From: Paralithodes platypus
Lineage: Eukaryota; Arthropoda; Malacostraca; Decapoda; Lithodidae
Direction: 5' to 3'
DNA length: 64,000 nt
NCBI GenBank assembly: GCA_032716605.1
Contig: CM064523.1
Location: forward strand, 42,314,598-42,378,597
Shown: positions 43,141-54,082 of the stretch, in pieces
Numbering within the stretch: position 1 is the stretch's first letter
Layout of the letters: every line of letters begins with the position of its first letter
Position numbers and translations under genes: made by a program
Notes under the pieces: model-generated
Told to the model about the DNA's origin: nothing
Databases searched by the model: none
The model's input: only the letters and a program-made list of their open reading frames with translations

Positions 43141-44182
43141 CATTCACATATCCCTTGCACCTGTCTCCCGACTTCTACCTATAGAGCACTTTCTCTCTCT
43201 CTCTCAACTTCTTACCTCTCATTCTTCCACTCTATTTAATATCATAACTTCCCTTTGGTTCTGCACGATTTCATATATCGGCCATCGTATTATATGCTGA
43301 AGCTCTCAGATAACCCATGTTTAGTTAGGCATTTTGGAAGGGTTGCCATTTTTGTCTGTAGAGGTTTGACACACTCACGGTGTCTCCCTTCCTGTATCGT
43401 GGTGGTCTGCTGGGGGATTTAATGCTAGACTGGGATAAGGCTACTGGTGTTGTGATTTCCGATGTGTACTAGATTTTGTTGAACCTGTACAATCACAACG
43501 GAGACGTGGGAAGCCTAGGTGGTCTTTCTGACTGTGTACCTTGTGAGTTTAGCGCTGTGTTGCGAGTGAGGGCTTTTGCCTCTGCCACCCAACACTGTGC
43601 TAACTCGTTTGCTTTGACTTTGAGAGGGTCGCCAGGAGAGAACCAGATACTAGCAATCTGGATCTCTCAAGAGAGCACCCCGTCAATTAACGTAATTTGG
43701 CCGCACAGCCTTAAGGACTTCGCTAGGCTACGAGCCGCTTGCTCAGCCATTGTTTCCTAGCCTACTACATCCCAGCTAGACTTTATTCGCCTAGCAGACA
43801 CCAGATTTAGATTATAAACTCTTTCTGTTATGTATGCATTATTATTCACGGCATTTATTAGTCTAGGTTGTTGTTGAGTTGCACAACCCTAGTAGGCTGT
43901 TTCGTTGATGAGGAAGTACTTCTTTTGCTGTTTGAGTTCCTACTATTGCGCAGTTATAATTATTCCCGTGCCAGTTAACCCTATATGTCCTTACAATTGT
44001 CATATCCTGTTCCTGCTTTATACTACAGTTCAAAATCCGATACGATCATCTTACCCCAGCATCAGACTTTCTTCAGAAGATTCCTGCTCGATGCTTTGGG
44101 ACTTTCGTTCACTTTCTTTAGTATAGGAGTGACAGTTTATTATTGTTTAGAGTAACTTTAACACCTTATTGGCGGGCTAGGC

Positions 44183-47100
44183 CAAGGCCACCTAGAGTAC
44201 CAGGCCGTGTCGACCATTCTGTGACGTAGGCAATGGGGTGCTACATCCACTGCCCGCGCTCTGTCCCCATTTTATAAATACTCTCTTTTATTCTTTTCTC
44301 TGTTAAATTTTAGATTAACGTACAAACAAATTATATATTTTACGTTTAAGGTGTACACGAAACCACTATCTACCTATATCTTACTTTATTATACTCTATA
44401 TTATGATACCGATATCATAACAACATGTTTTGGTTATTTCTTGCATATGACTTATACCTTGAACAAGTAGTTGTACAAGATTAAAACTTATTATAAGTAT
44501 ATCTCATTACTTTGTTATATTGGAGTAAAATCAAACACAATGATATATACATTACTATATTATATACAAAGACATAAACAACCTTACTGAAGAGCCAATT
44601 TACGTGACATCCAATATTATTCCTGAACAAATATATATAAGTAACTTAATTATATACTATATGTATGAAGATGAACAATATATTTACTGTAACACACACA
44701 CATACACACACACGATATCATATTATATACTATGCAATACAGTACACATTATCTATTTTTCTAGGGTTTGAAGCTTTCTCTTCACGCCTACATTCTTATT
44801 AGCTCTGTTAGCTGTTGGGATGTTATTTTCTTTAGCACAGTAATTATTTAAAATTGCATTTGTTGAAGCATATACCACCATACTTTCTATTTTTTCGGTG
44901 CTATGACCATTTTCACAGATATCACTACGGAACAGGAGATCAGCATCTGCTAAAGCCGTAACTGTGAGGTGTGTTGCTATATTTCTTTGGCTAGTAGCAT
45001 TGCGAAAGGCAGGAAGCTTAGCAAGTTTGTTAATTACAATATAGTTATACATGACCATGTTCGCAGTCACACTATCTGGGTATATAAGAGAACCTCTGCT
45101 AATTCCAGCAATGTAACTTAGATTTTCTGGGATTTCTTCAGCACTATCTGAACACGTAATCATTTCTTTACAAGCATTACATTTCATTTCCTTTATCACG
45201 GAGTAACAACAATAGCCAGCTAAATAAACTATAACGGGGATGATGTCTTTACACCTGTCAATATCCTCCTTACAAACTTCAACATTCGTATGACATAAAC
45301 CAAATCAATTTCCTCATCTGTTTTTACTTGCTCATAGTCAATTTCTTCAAAATCCTTTAAAATTACCTTCTTGTCGAGTATGGGTAAACTAAGTTTTAAC
45401 ACTGACATCATCCGTATCTTTTTCTCACACTCATATATTTGGCGTACAGAAATATTGTAATTTCCTCCTGCTAACTGTCGATACTGACCAAATCTTGCTT
45501 CCATATTGTCTGTTTGAAATTTTCCTGATAGTATGTAGGTCATATTCAGTTCTGTTATGCAATAATTTGTTATTTCTAATATTGCATGGGTCGTATGTTT
45601 CAGAGCTCTAATTGTTTCCCTAGTCAGTTTCCCCCCACATCCTGGAAGACTATCCCACGCATCTAACCACTTAAGGAAACTATCCAAGAACTGATATCGG
45701 TCATCATCTGTACTATTTGTTAATGGACAAGATAACTTGTTATTGTGCCTAAGACCTTTAAATGGGGATTTCACATTCATTATATTCCACCAATTAAGAA
45801 ACACTTCGATGTACCTAGCAACATCTGAAAATAACGTTAGGCCATTATGTTTTCCAATATTGAGCAAGGCTTGAATTATATACTCATTAAAAATTTGGAG
45901 AACTAATTTGACATTTTGTCTCTCTAGGTTGGAGGGGGATAATGCTTTCAGGCTTAGCCTATAGGCCTGCTTTAGGAGCAAATTTTCCTCTAAGAAATAC
46001 AGTTTTTTGAGAGTACTGAATCTTATTAGATTCATTACGGACATTTTTACTTGGGAACTGTGGGAATTTCATAGTTTTTTCTTCATCTTTCTGTCCTAGC
46101 CAATTATTCCTGATGCATTTTAAAATATGTACAGCGTCGTATAGGAAAAAGAGAGGTCTGGTACTTTGCGCTGGATGTGGGTAAACAATGGACAGTTTTG
46201 GTGGATTGGCAAAATATGATACAGCTTTGCCATTGATTGCATTATTGTCTGTTACAATGCTAATGACACTAAATCCTATCTTCTCAAGCCCTAAAATAAT
46301 CTTCTTCATAATGTTATATAATGTCTCTGCCTTCATTATCTTTGCTGGAATTATGTGAACAACATCTCTGTATTTTGACCGAATACTGTTTAGCATAAAC
46401 AGATATGCGCTTGTTGCAATTGTAATCACTGTCAAATGCTGAACCAACAATATTTCCTGCTTTATAATCCAAGTAAGGCTTCAGGTGAATTTCATCAACC
46501 ATCATTGTAACCGTTTTATCACGGGTTGTCAGGGACTTAAATGTGTTCTTAATATACATAAGAAAATGGCTGGTACGGTGTTCGATAGCTGGGTTAAACG
46601 TTTTGGACAAAAATATTCGTCTTATAGTTGAATAGCTAGGTAGAATTAGGCATTTCTTATCTCTCATATATCAAAAATTCTGAGGAGTAATCAAATTTAG
46701 TGAGAGTCATTAAATGAAGCTGTTCACAAACGAATTTGAGTGTATTCTGATACTTGAAGCTACTATCCTGTACAATAGTTGACAAAAAGGGGATCACAAG
46801 TTGAATTATTACAATTGCATTAATTGGGTTTGAGGCAGGATTATTGATATCGCACTTACGCAAAGCATCAAGCAACACTTCAAGTGTATTAATGTCAATG
46901 ACCTTTGAAGGAATCTTATAATCCCCTAAATGGTTTATTTGCACCGCCTGTACACTAGCCTGAACATTACAGTCTGATTTGATGACTAAGGACAAAATAA
47001 CTTTAGGTTGTGGGGAATGAACAATTCGACATATATGAAAATCTTCCTCGTTTTCAATAACTGTCCAGTATTTCTTGTCAATGAACTGTATTTTGTCTTT

Positions 47101-48464
47101 AAGTTCATCTAAAGAATTAAATGTTATGTCTTGTTTGTACTTATTGTTATCTGCAATACTCTTTGCTACCGCAGCTTGAATGGCAGACTCTTCCATTCGT
47201 TTCCTCTTCTTGTCCGGGGCTTCTCTAGCATGTGATGGGCCAGAAAGGTAAGAGGGGCAGTTTGGCAATTGTGATGGAATTACACCATCACAGAGCCGAG
47301 GATACGTCAACTTGGCCACTAATTTAGTTCCGCTCTTCTCGTCAAAGTACAAAGTCTCTCGCCTTATTTCATCAGGTCTAAAATGGAGCTCACACACCTG
47401 TAAGAGATGAAAGCTCCGATATAGCTAAGCTAAAAATAAATCGTTGCATAATTGTATTGCGAGCGATATTATTGCTTGGTAGTTCAATCATTCACGAAGG
47501 AGTAAATACACTGATTTTGAGCAGTGTGTAATTTGACTTATGAATATTATATACAATTCAATATACCACACTTAAATTACAGTACTGGGTAGGCTTAAAT
47601 TTTGTATATATATTTTTCCATAATTGGCAATACAAAATTATTTCATTATGCAGCATTGATCCAGGAGGAGGATCCAATTCAATGCATCCGCCAGCGTCGT
47701 CGTCAAACATACACAACAAACAAAATAAAATAACTTCTACTCCGTGGTTATGGATAACTTGCTTCGTCGATAATAATAATAATACTAATATTAGTAATTA
47801 TAATAATATCAATAGTGAAATTAAAAATAATTATATTAAAGGTAACACATCTATTATATCATTAATGAAGTCATCGATATACCACATAATAAACTCCCGA
47901 AAATATATATACTCCCACTGTTGAGCTACTCAATTACTATTATTCTTATTATTACTATTATTAATATTATATTATATTTATTATTATTTCTATTTCAACT
48001 TGCTGAAGGAATGAGTAAATTTAGTCATGTATTGTTTAAGCCTACCGTACTCAATACTTAGACACGTGAATAACATTGTAGAATAATTTTTACTCACCCT
48101 GCTGTTTTCATTTGGAGTGTAATCTACTCGTCGAATGGCTGTAAGCCATTTGCTGGAAAGGTCAGCATTCCTTGGGAACCTAAACACGTGCACTTACGGT
48201 CCCGATCTGTAATTCCCCTTGCAATTTGGCACTGAACACGTGTAAGGCATTGTTGATGATCATGGATAAGCTATCACAGGGAATAATGTACTTATAAAGT
48301 ATATATGAGGGGGAAATAGTTTGGAAACACAGCAACAACCTCCCCCTACCTCACTAAAATGTATACTGACCTGCGAGGGTAGTGACCGTTTCAGCACTCC
48401 TTTTGTCGACGTCACAGAATTTAAAGGTCCCATCCGTGCGGCCTGGTACTCTAGGTGGCCTTGG
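44183..48464 (-). mobile_element. P-element-like transposon
   Basis: The inverted terminal repeats are about 25-30 bp: 44183-44207 (CAAGGCCACCTAGAGTACC...) matches the reverse complement of 48440-48464. The flanks share GGCGG[G/T]CT or GCTAGGC on both sides, so the 8-base duplication typical of P is likely but its exact frame is ambiguous. The interior encodes a THAP-type transposase on the minus strand. Confidence 0.88.
44753..48250 (-). pseudogene. P-element transposase with THAP domain, decayed
   Basis: Exon 1 (48250-48098) encodes MPYTCSVPNC and HVFRFPRNADLSSKWLTAIR, the front of a THAP C2CH zinc finger. A TAA falls at codon 19. A GTGAGT donor at 48097 and an acceptor before 47397 join it in phase 0 to exon 2, which completes the finger (VCELHF) and continues through the transposase. 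Recognisable blocks are MMVDEIHLKPYLDYK, GFSVISIVTDNNAING, RPLFFLYDAVHILKCIRNNW and GKFQTDNMEARFGQYRQL. Frameshifts near 46665, 46430, 46040 and 45240 break the ORF, so it cannot act. It is of the P/THAP9 family; the enzyme would bind the terminal repeats through THAP and cut with an RNase H-like core. Confidence 0.92.
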
Positions 48465-49218
48465 CTAGGCGGTCTATTTATATGTACCGCCCAGCGGGTT
48501 GTTTTTAGCCAAAATAGGGCTGTTTACGTGATCATATTCATGCCTAAATAAGACCCAGAGCGTAAAACAAGTATCTATCCCTGAAAGGGCATAAACAGAG
48601 CTTTCCAATGACACCACAACCGCGCAACACGAGTGCAAAAAGCATGTAATTCGGTACTTTCCCCATACAATTCAGTATGTAGCGAGTGAGAGAGGGAGGG
48701 AGGAGGTGGGATTCGTGTCAGTAGGTTCGCCGCGGTGGTCTGGAGCAGTCATACGCTCGCTACTGTCCTACCACCACTTGTCTCTCTCTCTCAGCAACAT
48801 TACGTGCTGAAATTGCCACACGACCTATGTCGCGCGCCGCCAGATAGTCCAAATTTATTATACTCGACATATGTTGTGGGCCGCTAGTTAGGGGTTAAAT
48901 ATACCTTCTTTTAGTTTGCATTAAATCATTGCAGTGATTTAATTAAGATCTCTATCTTTTCCTAGTATACCTTATTACCGTAATTGTATGTTGTTGTGAT
49001 CAGGCTGTATCAGAGATCATCAGCCTGTAGTAGTAGTGCACTTATACTGAGTTATAGGATACCCCGTTATCGCAGATTTAACTCTGGAGGGTATAGGTGT
49101 TTTTGTGCGCCGGCATTATAAGTTCAGGGGTTGGATCTAGTGTTACCGTTGTGGCAGTGTGCTTTCCTAGTCCAATGATTAAGAGCCCTTGTTTTATACG
49201 AGCCCCGGTCGTAACAAA

Positions 49219-49235
49219 TGGCGACCTTGCTTAGG
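49219..49235 (+). promoter_or_regulatory. Primer binding site of element F
   Basis: TGGCGACCTTGCTTAGG begins two bases after the LTR end and is identical to that of element B. Confidence 0.6.
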
Positions 49236-49440
49236 ATTTTGTGAACTTAGAGAAATATTGCAGGAGTGCTGTGGTCATTTGTTTTTGTTTGAAGGAATAT
49301 AGTGGACACGTGGAATTTTTGTTGGCAAGTAGTATAACACTTAAGAGTCTTCAAGTATTTTTTGAGTGAATAGTGCTACATAAGAGTTTAGGTACTTCTA
49401 TTTTTTTTTATATAAACGTTGAGAATTTTTGGTGGACACT

Positions 49441-50725
49441 ATGTCGAACGACGGATCAATGTACAGTGAGGACACAGTAAGGGAAGCAGACTCTGAGGTG
49501 CAGCAGCGGGCTTTGTTAGATGACATTAGAGTTATAGCTAGTGAGGAGGATGCAAGGAAGTTTCTGGAGATACCTATTACTGTTGACCGGGTGTCGGGGA
49601 TTGATCGGTATGGTCTCCAGTGTTTGGCCACGGTCATGGGGCATGTGGGCACAAGCAGCATGTCGAGAGGTGACCTGGTGGCCTGTGTGCTCGGCGGGGT
49701 GCGTGGGGCTTCGGGTGGAGCGGGAGCTGGGGCACCTTCGGCCCAGCCCCCATTCCACTCGACTCCTACCATGGTGCCCCCTCGGGCTCCGGAGCCAGGT
49801 ACGTTCCCGCAGGCCGATAGTCACTGGCAGCGTGGTTTGTCACAGGGTGGGTCTCCAATTGTTGCATCTCCTCCTCCTCAAGGTTTGACTCCAGATATGC
49901 TCTTCCAGCTTGAGATGGCTAAGATGCAGCTGCAGCAGAAGCGGGAATCTGAGCAGCAGCAGCGGGAGTTTGAGATGGCTAAGATTCAGGCTGAGGAGAG
50001 AAGGGCCAGATATGAGCTCGAGCAACGGCAGCGAGAGAATGAGTCTGAGGAGAGAAAGGCTAGGTACTGTGCAGACATAGATCTTGAGAAGTCTATGGTG
50101 GAGTCGACAGGGCAGCATCTCGGTTCTGGGAATCGAGGTCTTGATCAGTCGTTATCGCACCTGCTCAAGTTGGTCCCTGTATTTGATCAGTCGGGTGTCA
50201 CTGAATTTTGTATGCCTTTTTGAGAAGAAGTGCCGGGAGCACCAATGGCCCGAGGTTAAGTGGGCAGCCCTTGTTTCCTCTAGATTGGTTGGCAAAGGAC
50301 TCAAGGCATATGATGCGTTGCCCTTGAAGTCGTGCATCGATTACGAGGTATTGAAGGAGGCTGTCCTGCGGGCATATGAGTTACAACCAGAGACGTATAG
50401 ATTGAAGTTCCGGGGTGTAACGAAGGGTCGTGAGTGCACCTTTCTTGAGCATGCCCGGGATCTGTCCGATGCATTTAGAAACTGGCTGCGTTCTGAGAAG
50501 GCATCGACGTTTGAGGAGTTGAAACAGCTGATGCTTCTAGAACAATTTTTTAAGTGTACGGGCAGCGATCTGACGTTGAATCTTAAAGAGAAAAACCCAA
50601 GAACTCTTCAGGAGGCAGCTGAGATGGCTGACCTTCGGATGTCACTGATTCGTGGGTGCGGGTCTGCACAACGGAACGATGCAGGTAACAAGGGGCGCAA
50701 CACTCCACCCCCCCCGAGTCAGTGA
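49441..50725 (+). pseudogene. gag: Element F Gag with SCAN-like capsid
   Basis: The ATG at 49441 opens 260 codons with an acidic N-terminus, a proline-rich region and a Q/E-rich coiled coil (RESEQQQREFEMAKIQ). An extra T near 50219 shifts the frame in the middle of the capsid. The rest (KCREHQWPEVKWAALVSSRL, AYELQPETYRLKFR, FLEHARDLSDAF) follows in the next frame to 50725, where a C run shifts it again before the zinc knuckle. This is the most complete N-terminal Gag in the window and serves as the reference for the breaks in A and B. Confidence 0.9.
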
Positions 50726-50739
50726 TACACCATATAACC

Positions 50740-51704
50740 ATTACAACAAGAGCAACGATACTAAGTCTGACCATAAACCCAATACCGTCCCGTTTAAGAA
50801 GGGTCAGGGCCCTACCCCACCTCTAGGGAAGCCCAAAGGGGAGTTAGAGTGTTTTCATTGTCATGAGAAGGGGCATTTTGCAAGAGCCTGTCCAAGCAAG
50901 CTACCTAATGCAGTTGTGTCTTTGGCTCGCAACATTGGGGTGTCCTCGAAGTCGACTGAGTTTGCCCGGTGTATAACGTCAGAGGCTGGGACACAGCCAG
51001 TGGAGAAGAATCCGGAAGGCTCGAACCCTGTCCGCGATGTCTTTTGTGACCATCGAGGGCATGGCTGCGTGAAGTGGGCTGGTAAGAAGCATGGAGTTGA
51101 GCTGTTGCGAGACACGGGTGCCTCTCAGACTTTAATGAAGAACTTTACTGGTAGACCAATAAACGCGGCACGGGTGGTTGTGGTGCAGGGTATCAATGCT
51201 GTCAAGTCATACCCATTGGTCAGGATGGAACTGGAGGTGGATGGTGTGACACGAGAGTTGGATGTGGGTGTTGTGGAGAACTTGCCTGTTGGGGGCGTCG
51301 ACCTCCTTCTCGGCAACGACTTCGCAGTGCCTACTTCTGAGGTTTCACCCTTAGTCGTTGCCGAGAAGCCGGCCGACGTGAGTAGGGAGGAACAGGAGTG
51401 GGTAGAGAAATGTCAAGTACAACCTATGGCGTGCGTTGTTACAAGACCTCTTGCATCCAAAGTGTCACAGCCTATTCCTCAGTCTTCTGATCAATGGAGG
51501 AACGGTTGGAAGAAGATGGCTAATGTTGGTAACAGTTTGAAGAGTTTAGTACCAGCGGCTCTTCTTAGCAACTCAGTATTGGCACCATTGTTGGAGTCTG
51601 GAGAAGCCCCAGGACCTGTCACAGCTAGTGAGGAGGTAGGGCAGGAAGAGACTCCGAGGCAGCAACGTTACACACGGAGAGAAAAAAAGGGTTGCTCAGT
51701 TTGA
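50740..51704 (+). CDS. Element F zinc knuckle and protease
   Basis: Carries the zinc knuckle CFHCHEKGHFARAC near 50850, the protease active site LLRDTGAS near 51103 and LLLGNDFAVP near 51310. It ends at 51704 because an extra A in the run near 51685 shifts the frame. Closest to the same part of element B. Confidence 0.88.
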
Positions 51705-51723
51705 TATTGGGGGAGGACTTGGG

Positions 51724-52003
51724 TTGCTTCGGAAGCATCTAGACAAGTTGGTTCCCTCAGATATTTGTAAACTGCAGTTGGAGGATCCGGAAGTTCAGAA
51801 GTGTGGTAATGGTGCTGTCGAGATCAAACACGAGGACGGGGAAGCATGTCATGTGAACCTGTTGGAGGAGTTTGTGAGGCAACCACCTGAGCAGCCTACT
51901 GTCCCTGCGTTGGTCTGCAGCGGCCAAGGTGGAGAAGGAGAGGGGGGCAGTAGGGCACAGGTGGAGGAGAGTAGGGATTATCATGTCTCGGCGGAGCAGT
52001 GGG
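51724..52003 (+). pseudogene. Element F linker with integrase-less join, truncated
   Basis: Continues the preceding frame after the slip: LVPSDICKLQLEDPEV, CGNGAVE and then directly CHVNLLEEFV, without integrase. It stops at CGGAGCAGTGGG (52003), where unrelated LINE sequence begins. Confidence 0.82.
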
Positions 52004-52430
52004 TATCTTGTAGAGTTGCTCAGGCGTCCACCGCCACGCCATGGTGTACTTGTACGTCATGACAATGACCCCCTGCGTCTTGAGGAGCCAAGGGCATTCC
52101 AACAGTCATCTTTCTTTGAGAGGTCCTTCTCTTCCATGGCTCCAAGGTTGTATAATAGATTACCGTTGTCCATTAGGCAACTGAGTTCTGTTGAATGCTT
52201 CAAGAAACAACTTAAGAATTTTCTCTTTGAAAGAACCTATGATCTTGAGAGGGGTGTCATGAGAGATAACTATAGAGTTTAGACCATTTGCCGCTGCCAG
52301 TGTGTTGTACATGAGCATTTTTTGTTGCATTAATTAAGTGATTCTTTCTTTTTCTTTTTTTCGAGCGCTAGTGAATTCTTCGGAAAAATTGGCGCTTGTG
52401 ATAAATAAGTAACATGTTTATTATTATTAT
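52004..52430 (+). pseudogene. 5'-truncated LINE tail (CR1/L2-like)
   Basis: Positions 52004-52282 encode the C-terminus of a LINE ORF2 (RSFSSMAPRLYNRLPLSIRQ, SSVECFKKQLKNFLF) ending in TAG. A short 3' untranslated region follows and ends in (ATT)n near 52430. The 5' truncation and microsatellite end are what target-primed insertion produces. It is inserted in element F. Confidence 0.82.
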
Positions 52431-52865
52431 CCTCTACCCAACCTAAGCAATTTCTATCTGTCTTTTTTGTAATAATTTTCCACCTTTATGGATGGGAGGC
52501 TAGGAATCCTCCCATTGTAAAACGCACCTACTTGACGAGACAGAGAAAAATGCAAGGGAATGTGCAAGTGGTCCCGGACCATAATTTGAAATTTTAATGT
52601 TATTTCGGTTCTGGCTTTGTCTCCTAACAACTTTCGGTTCTAGCTCTGTCTCCTAACAACTTCAACAAGCCTCAGTAGACTGCCCCAAAACCCCTCCATG
52701 GTGACAATGTGGGTAGAACTAGGGATGTAGTTTACTATAAAGAAATATTATGGATAGGGATGAGACCTATGGGATAAAGGTTTTAAATATAGAATAGGGA
52801 ATAATAAGATATCATGGGGCAAAATTTTAAAAGATATTGTTTCTTCAGTGAATAGATTAAAACAA
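52431..52865. other. No recognised feature
   Basis: No coding signal. A 30-base phrase (CGGTTCTGGCTTTGTCTCCT, then CAAC) is repeated imperfectly at 52608-52630 and 52634-52660. Confidence 0.3.
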
Positions 52866-53588
52866 AAAATTGTACAAAACTGTTCGGTGTGATGTAAGGG
52901 AACTAGACGCATGGGTCAAATTACTGATCAAGTTAATTAGAAATCAAATTTTCTCCTTAAAACATGAATGTAATCTTTCAGATTTTGTAAGTTATGATTA
53001 TAATAAACTTAAAAATGACTTAATAAATATACGGTACATAAACATTTTGTAATCACTACAGTAGATAAAGCCAGTAATAATTATAGCTTCACATGTAAAA
53101 ATTGGTACAGTAGCCTATATAGAAAACATGAACAAAGAATGAGGAATACTTTTATGGAATATATTACCTTTAGGTAATATATTCCATAAAAAATATTTGT
53201 GGTTTATGAAAATCAAAATAGTTTAGCTATTGATAACTTAATTAACAAACACAATAATAAAATTAGATTATTTGATATTAAACTTTCTGATAAGAATAAG
53301 TGCATTCCAAAATTGTACATGTTAACAAAAATCCATAATAGGCCTTATAAATATCGCATTATTGGCGGAGCAAAATTCCCTACCACCAAAACTTTGTCAG
53401 AACACGTCGTATATTGCTTAAAATACATAAAAAGTACTCATAAACAATATCTTGATACCATCATACTAAGAACTGGCATTAGCTATTATTGGAGTGTTGA
53501 CAATTCATTCGAAGTTATTGATAAAATTAATACCATACCGAAAGTCACCTCAGTACATAGCTTCGACTTTTTAACTTTTCAAAAATAG
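52866..53588 (+). pseudogene. Penelope-like element reverse transcriptase fragment
   Basis: Conserved Penelope RT phrases occur in order: TTVDKASNNY near 53050, then in the frame 53199-53588 LYMLTKIHNRPYKYRIIGG, TKTLSEHVVYCL and TSVHSFDF. A palindrome at 53155-53188 sits between the two parts. The catalytic YXDD region and the GIY-YIG endonuclease are missing, as the sequence stops at 53588. The TKIHKxP and FDFSTLYT-type motifs separate Penelope from LINE or LTR reverse transcriptases. Confidence 0.8.
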
Positions 53589-53828
53589 TGTAAATACAAT
53601 ACATTTATATTCACACATTTAAAAAAGGAAGTATATACATACAGATCAATGAAGGGGAATCAATAATATTTCCAAGTTTTAAATATAAATTAATATAGGT
53701 CTCAACAGTATGTGAAATAAACTTTTAAATGGCTTGAATTTTTCAATTAGTATCTAAATTTTGAGTTGAAGAACTCTTTAAGACTTTGAATTAGGCAAAC
53801 TGGAAGGAATTGGAAATTAGCTAATGAG

Positions 53829-54082
53829 TTATGCAGAAGTGAACTGATCATGAGAACAAATTACTAAATTATAAAAAATTTCAGCCAGTTGACGTGTTGT
53901 GTGGCATGTAGGTAGTGTTATGGTGTTGAAACAAGAATTTGTTTTTGGCATTGTAGCCGTAGGGTCCTTCACATCTTGTTCCAAATGGCTGAACTTAATT
54001 TTTGGATCAAGCTCAAATCCAAGAGGAGGTATTGTCCTGCGACCAGTGGCAAACATCATGAAGTCACCCAGTCGGCCGAGTT
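53829..54082 (-). CDS. HECT E3 ubiquitin ligase, last exon (G2E3-like)
   Basis: The exon opens after the acceptor TTTCTCACAG at 54083 and ends with TAA at 53831-53829. It encodes the HECT C-lobe: LGRLGDFMMFATGRR, IPPLGFEL and then TNSCFNTITLPTC, where CFN holds the cysteine that accepts ubiquitin as a thioester. The first two bases complete a codon begun by the exon at 55994-56205, and the joined frame is open. HECT C-lobes normally end shortly after the cysteine, as here. The ligase would transfer ubiquitin to target proteins. This is the only likely intact host gene portion in the window. Confidence 0.85.

Larger units (their letters stand above)
44162..48894. mobile_element. TTAA-flanked MITE carrying an inserted P element
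   Basis: The outer ends are CACCTTATTGGCGG (left) and the inverted CCGCTAGTTAGGGG (right), with TTAA duplicated outside. The MITE's own sequence is a few bases at the left and about 48470-48894 at the right. The right part matches the MITE at 12845-13309. It belongs to the piggyBac-type non-autonomous group by its target site. Confidence 0.8.
43141..49216 (+). repeat. 5' LTR of element F in two parts
   Basis: 43141-44161 and 48895-49216 together match 24935-26279. The interruption is bounded by TTAA on both sides (44158-44161, 48895-48898), while the uninterrupted LTR has a single TTAA at this site (25957 region). Confidence 0.92.
43141..52003 (+). mobile_element. Element F: truncated non-autonomous Gmr1-like element with nested insertions
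   Basis: A plus-strand element. Its B-type 5' LTR lacks the first part, is interrupted by a MITE plus P element (44162-48894) and resumes to CGGTCGTAACA at 49216. The internal region carries Gag, zinc knuckle and protease, then the integrase-less join, and is cut at 52003 by a LINE tail. No 3' LTR is present. Confidence 0.9.
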
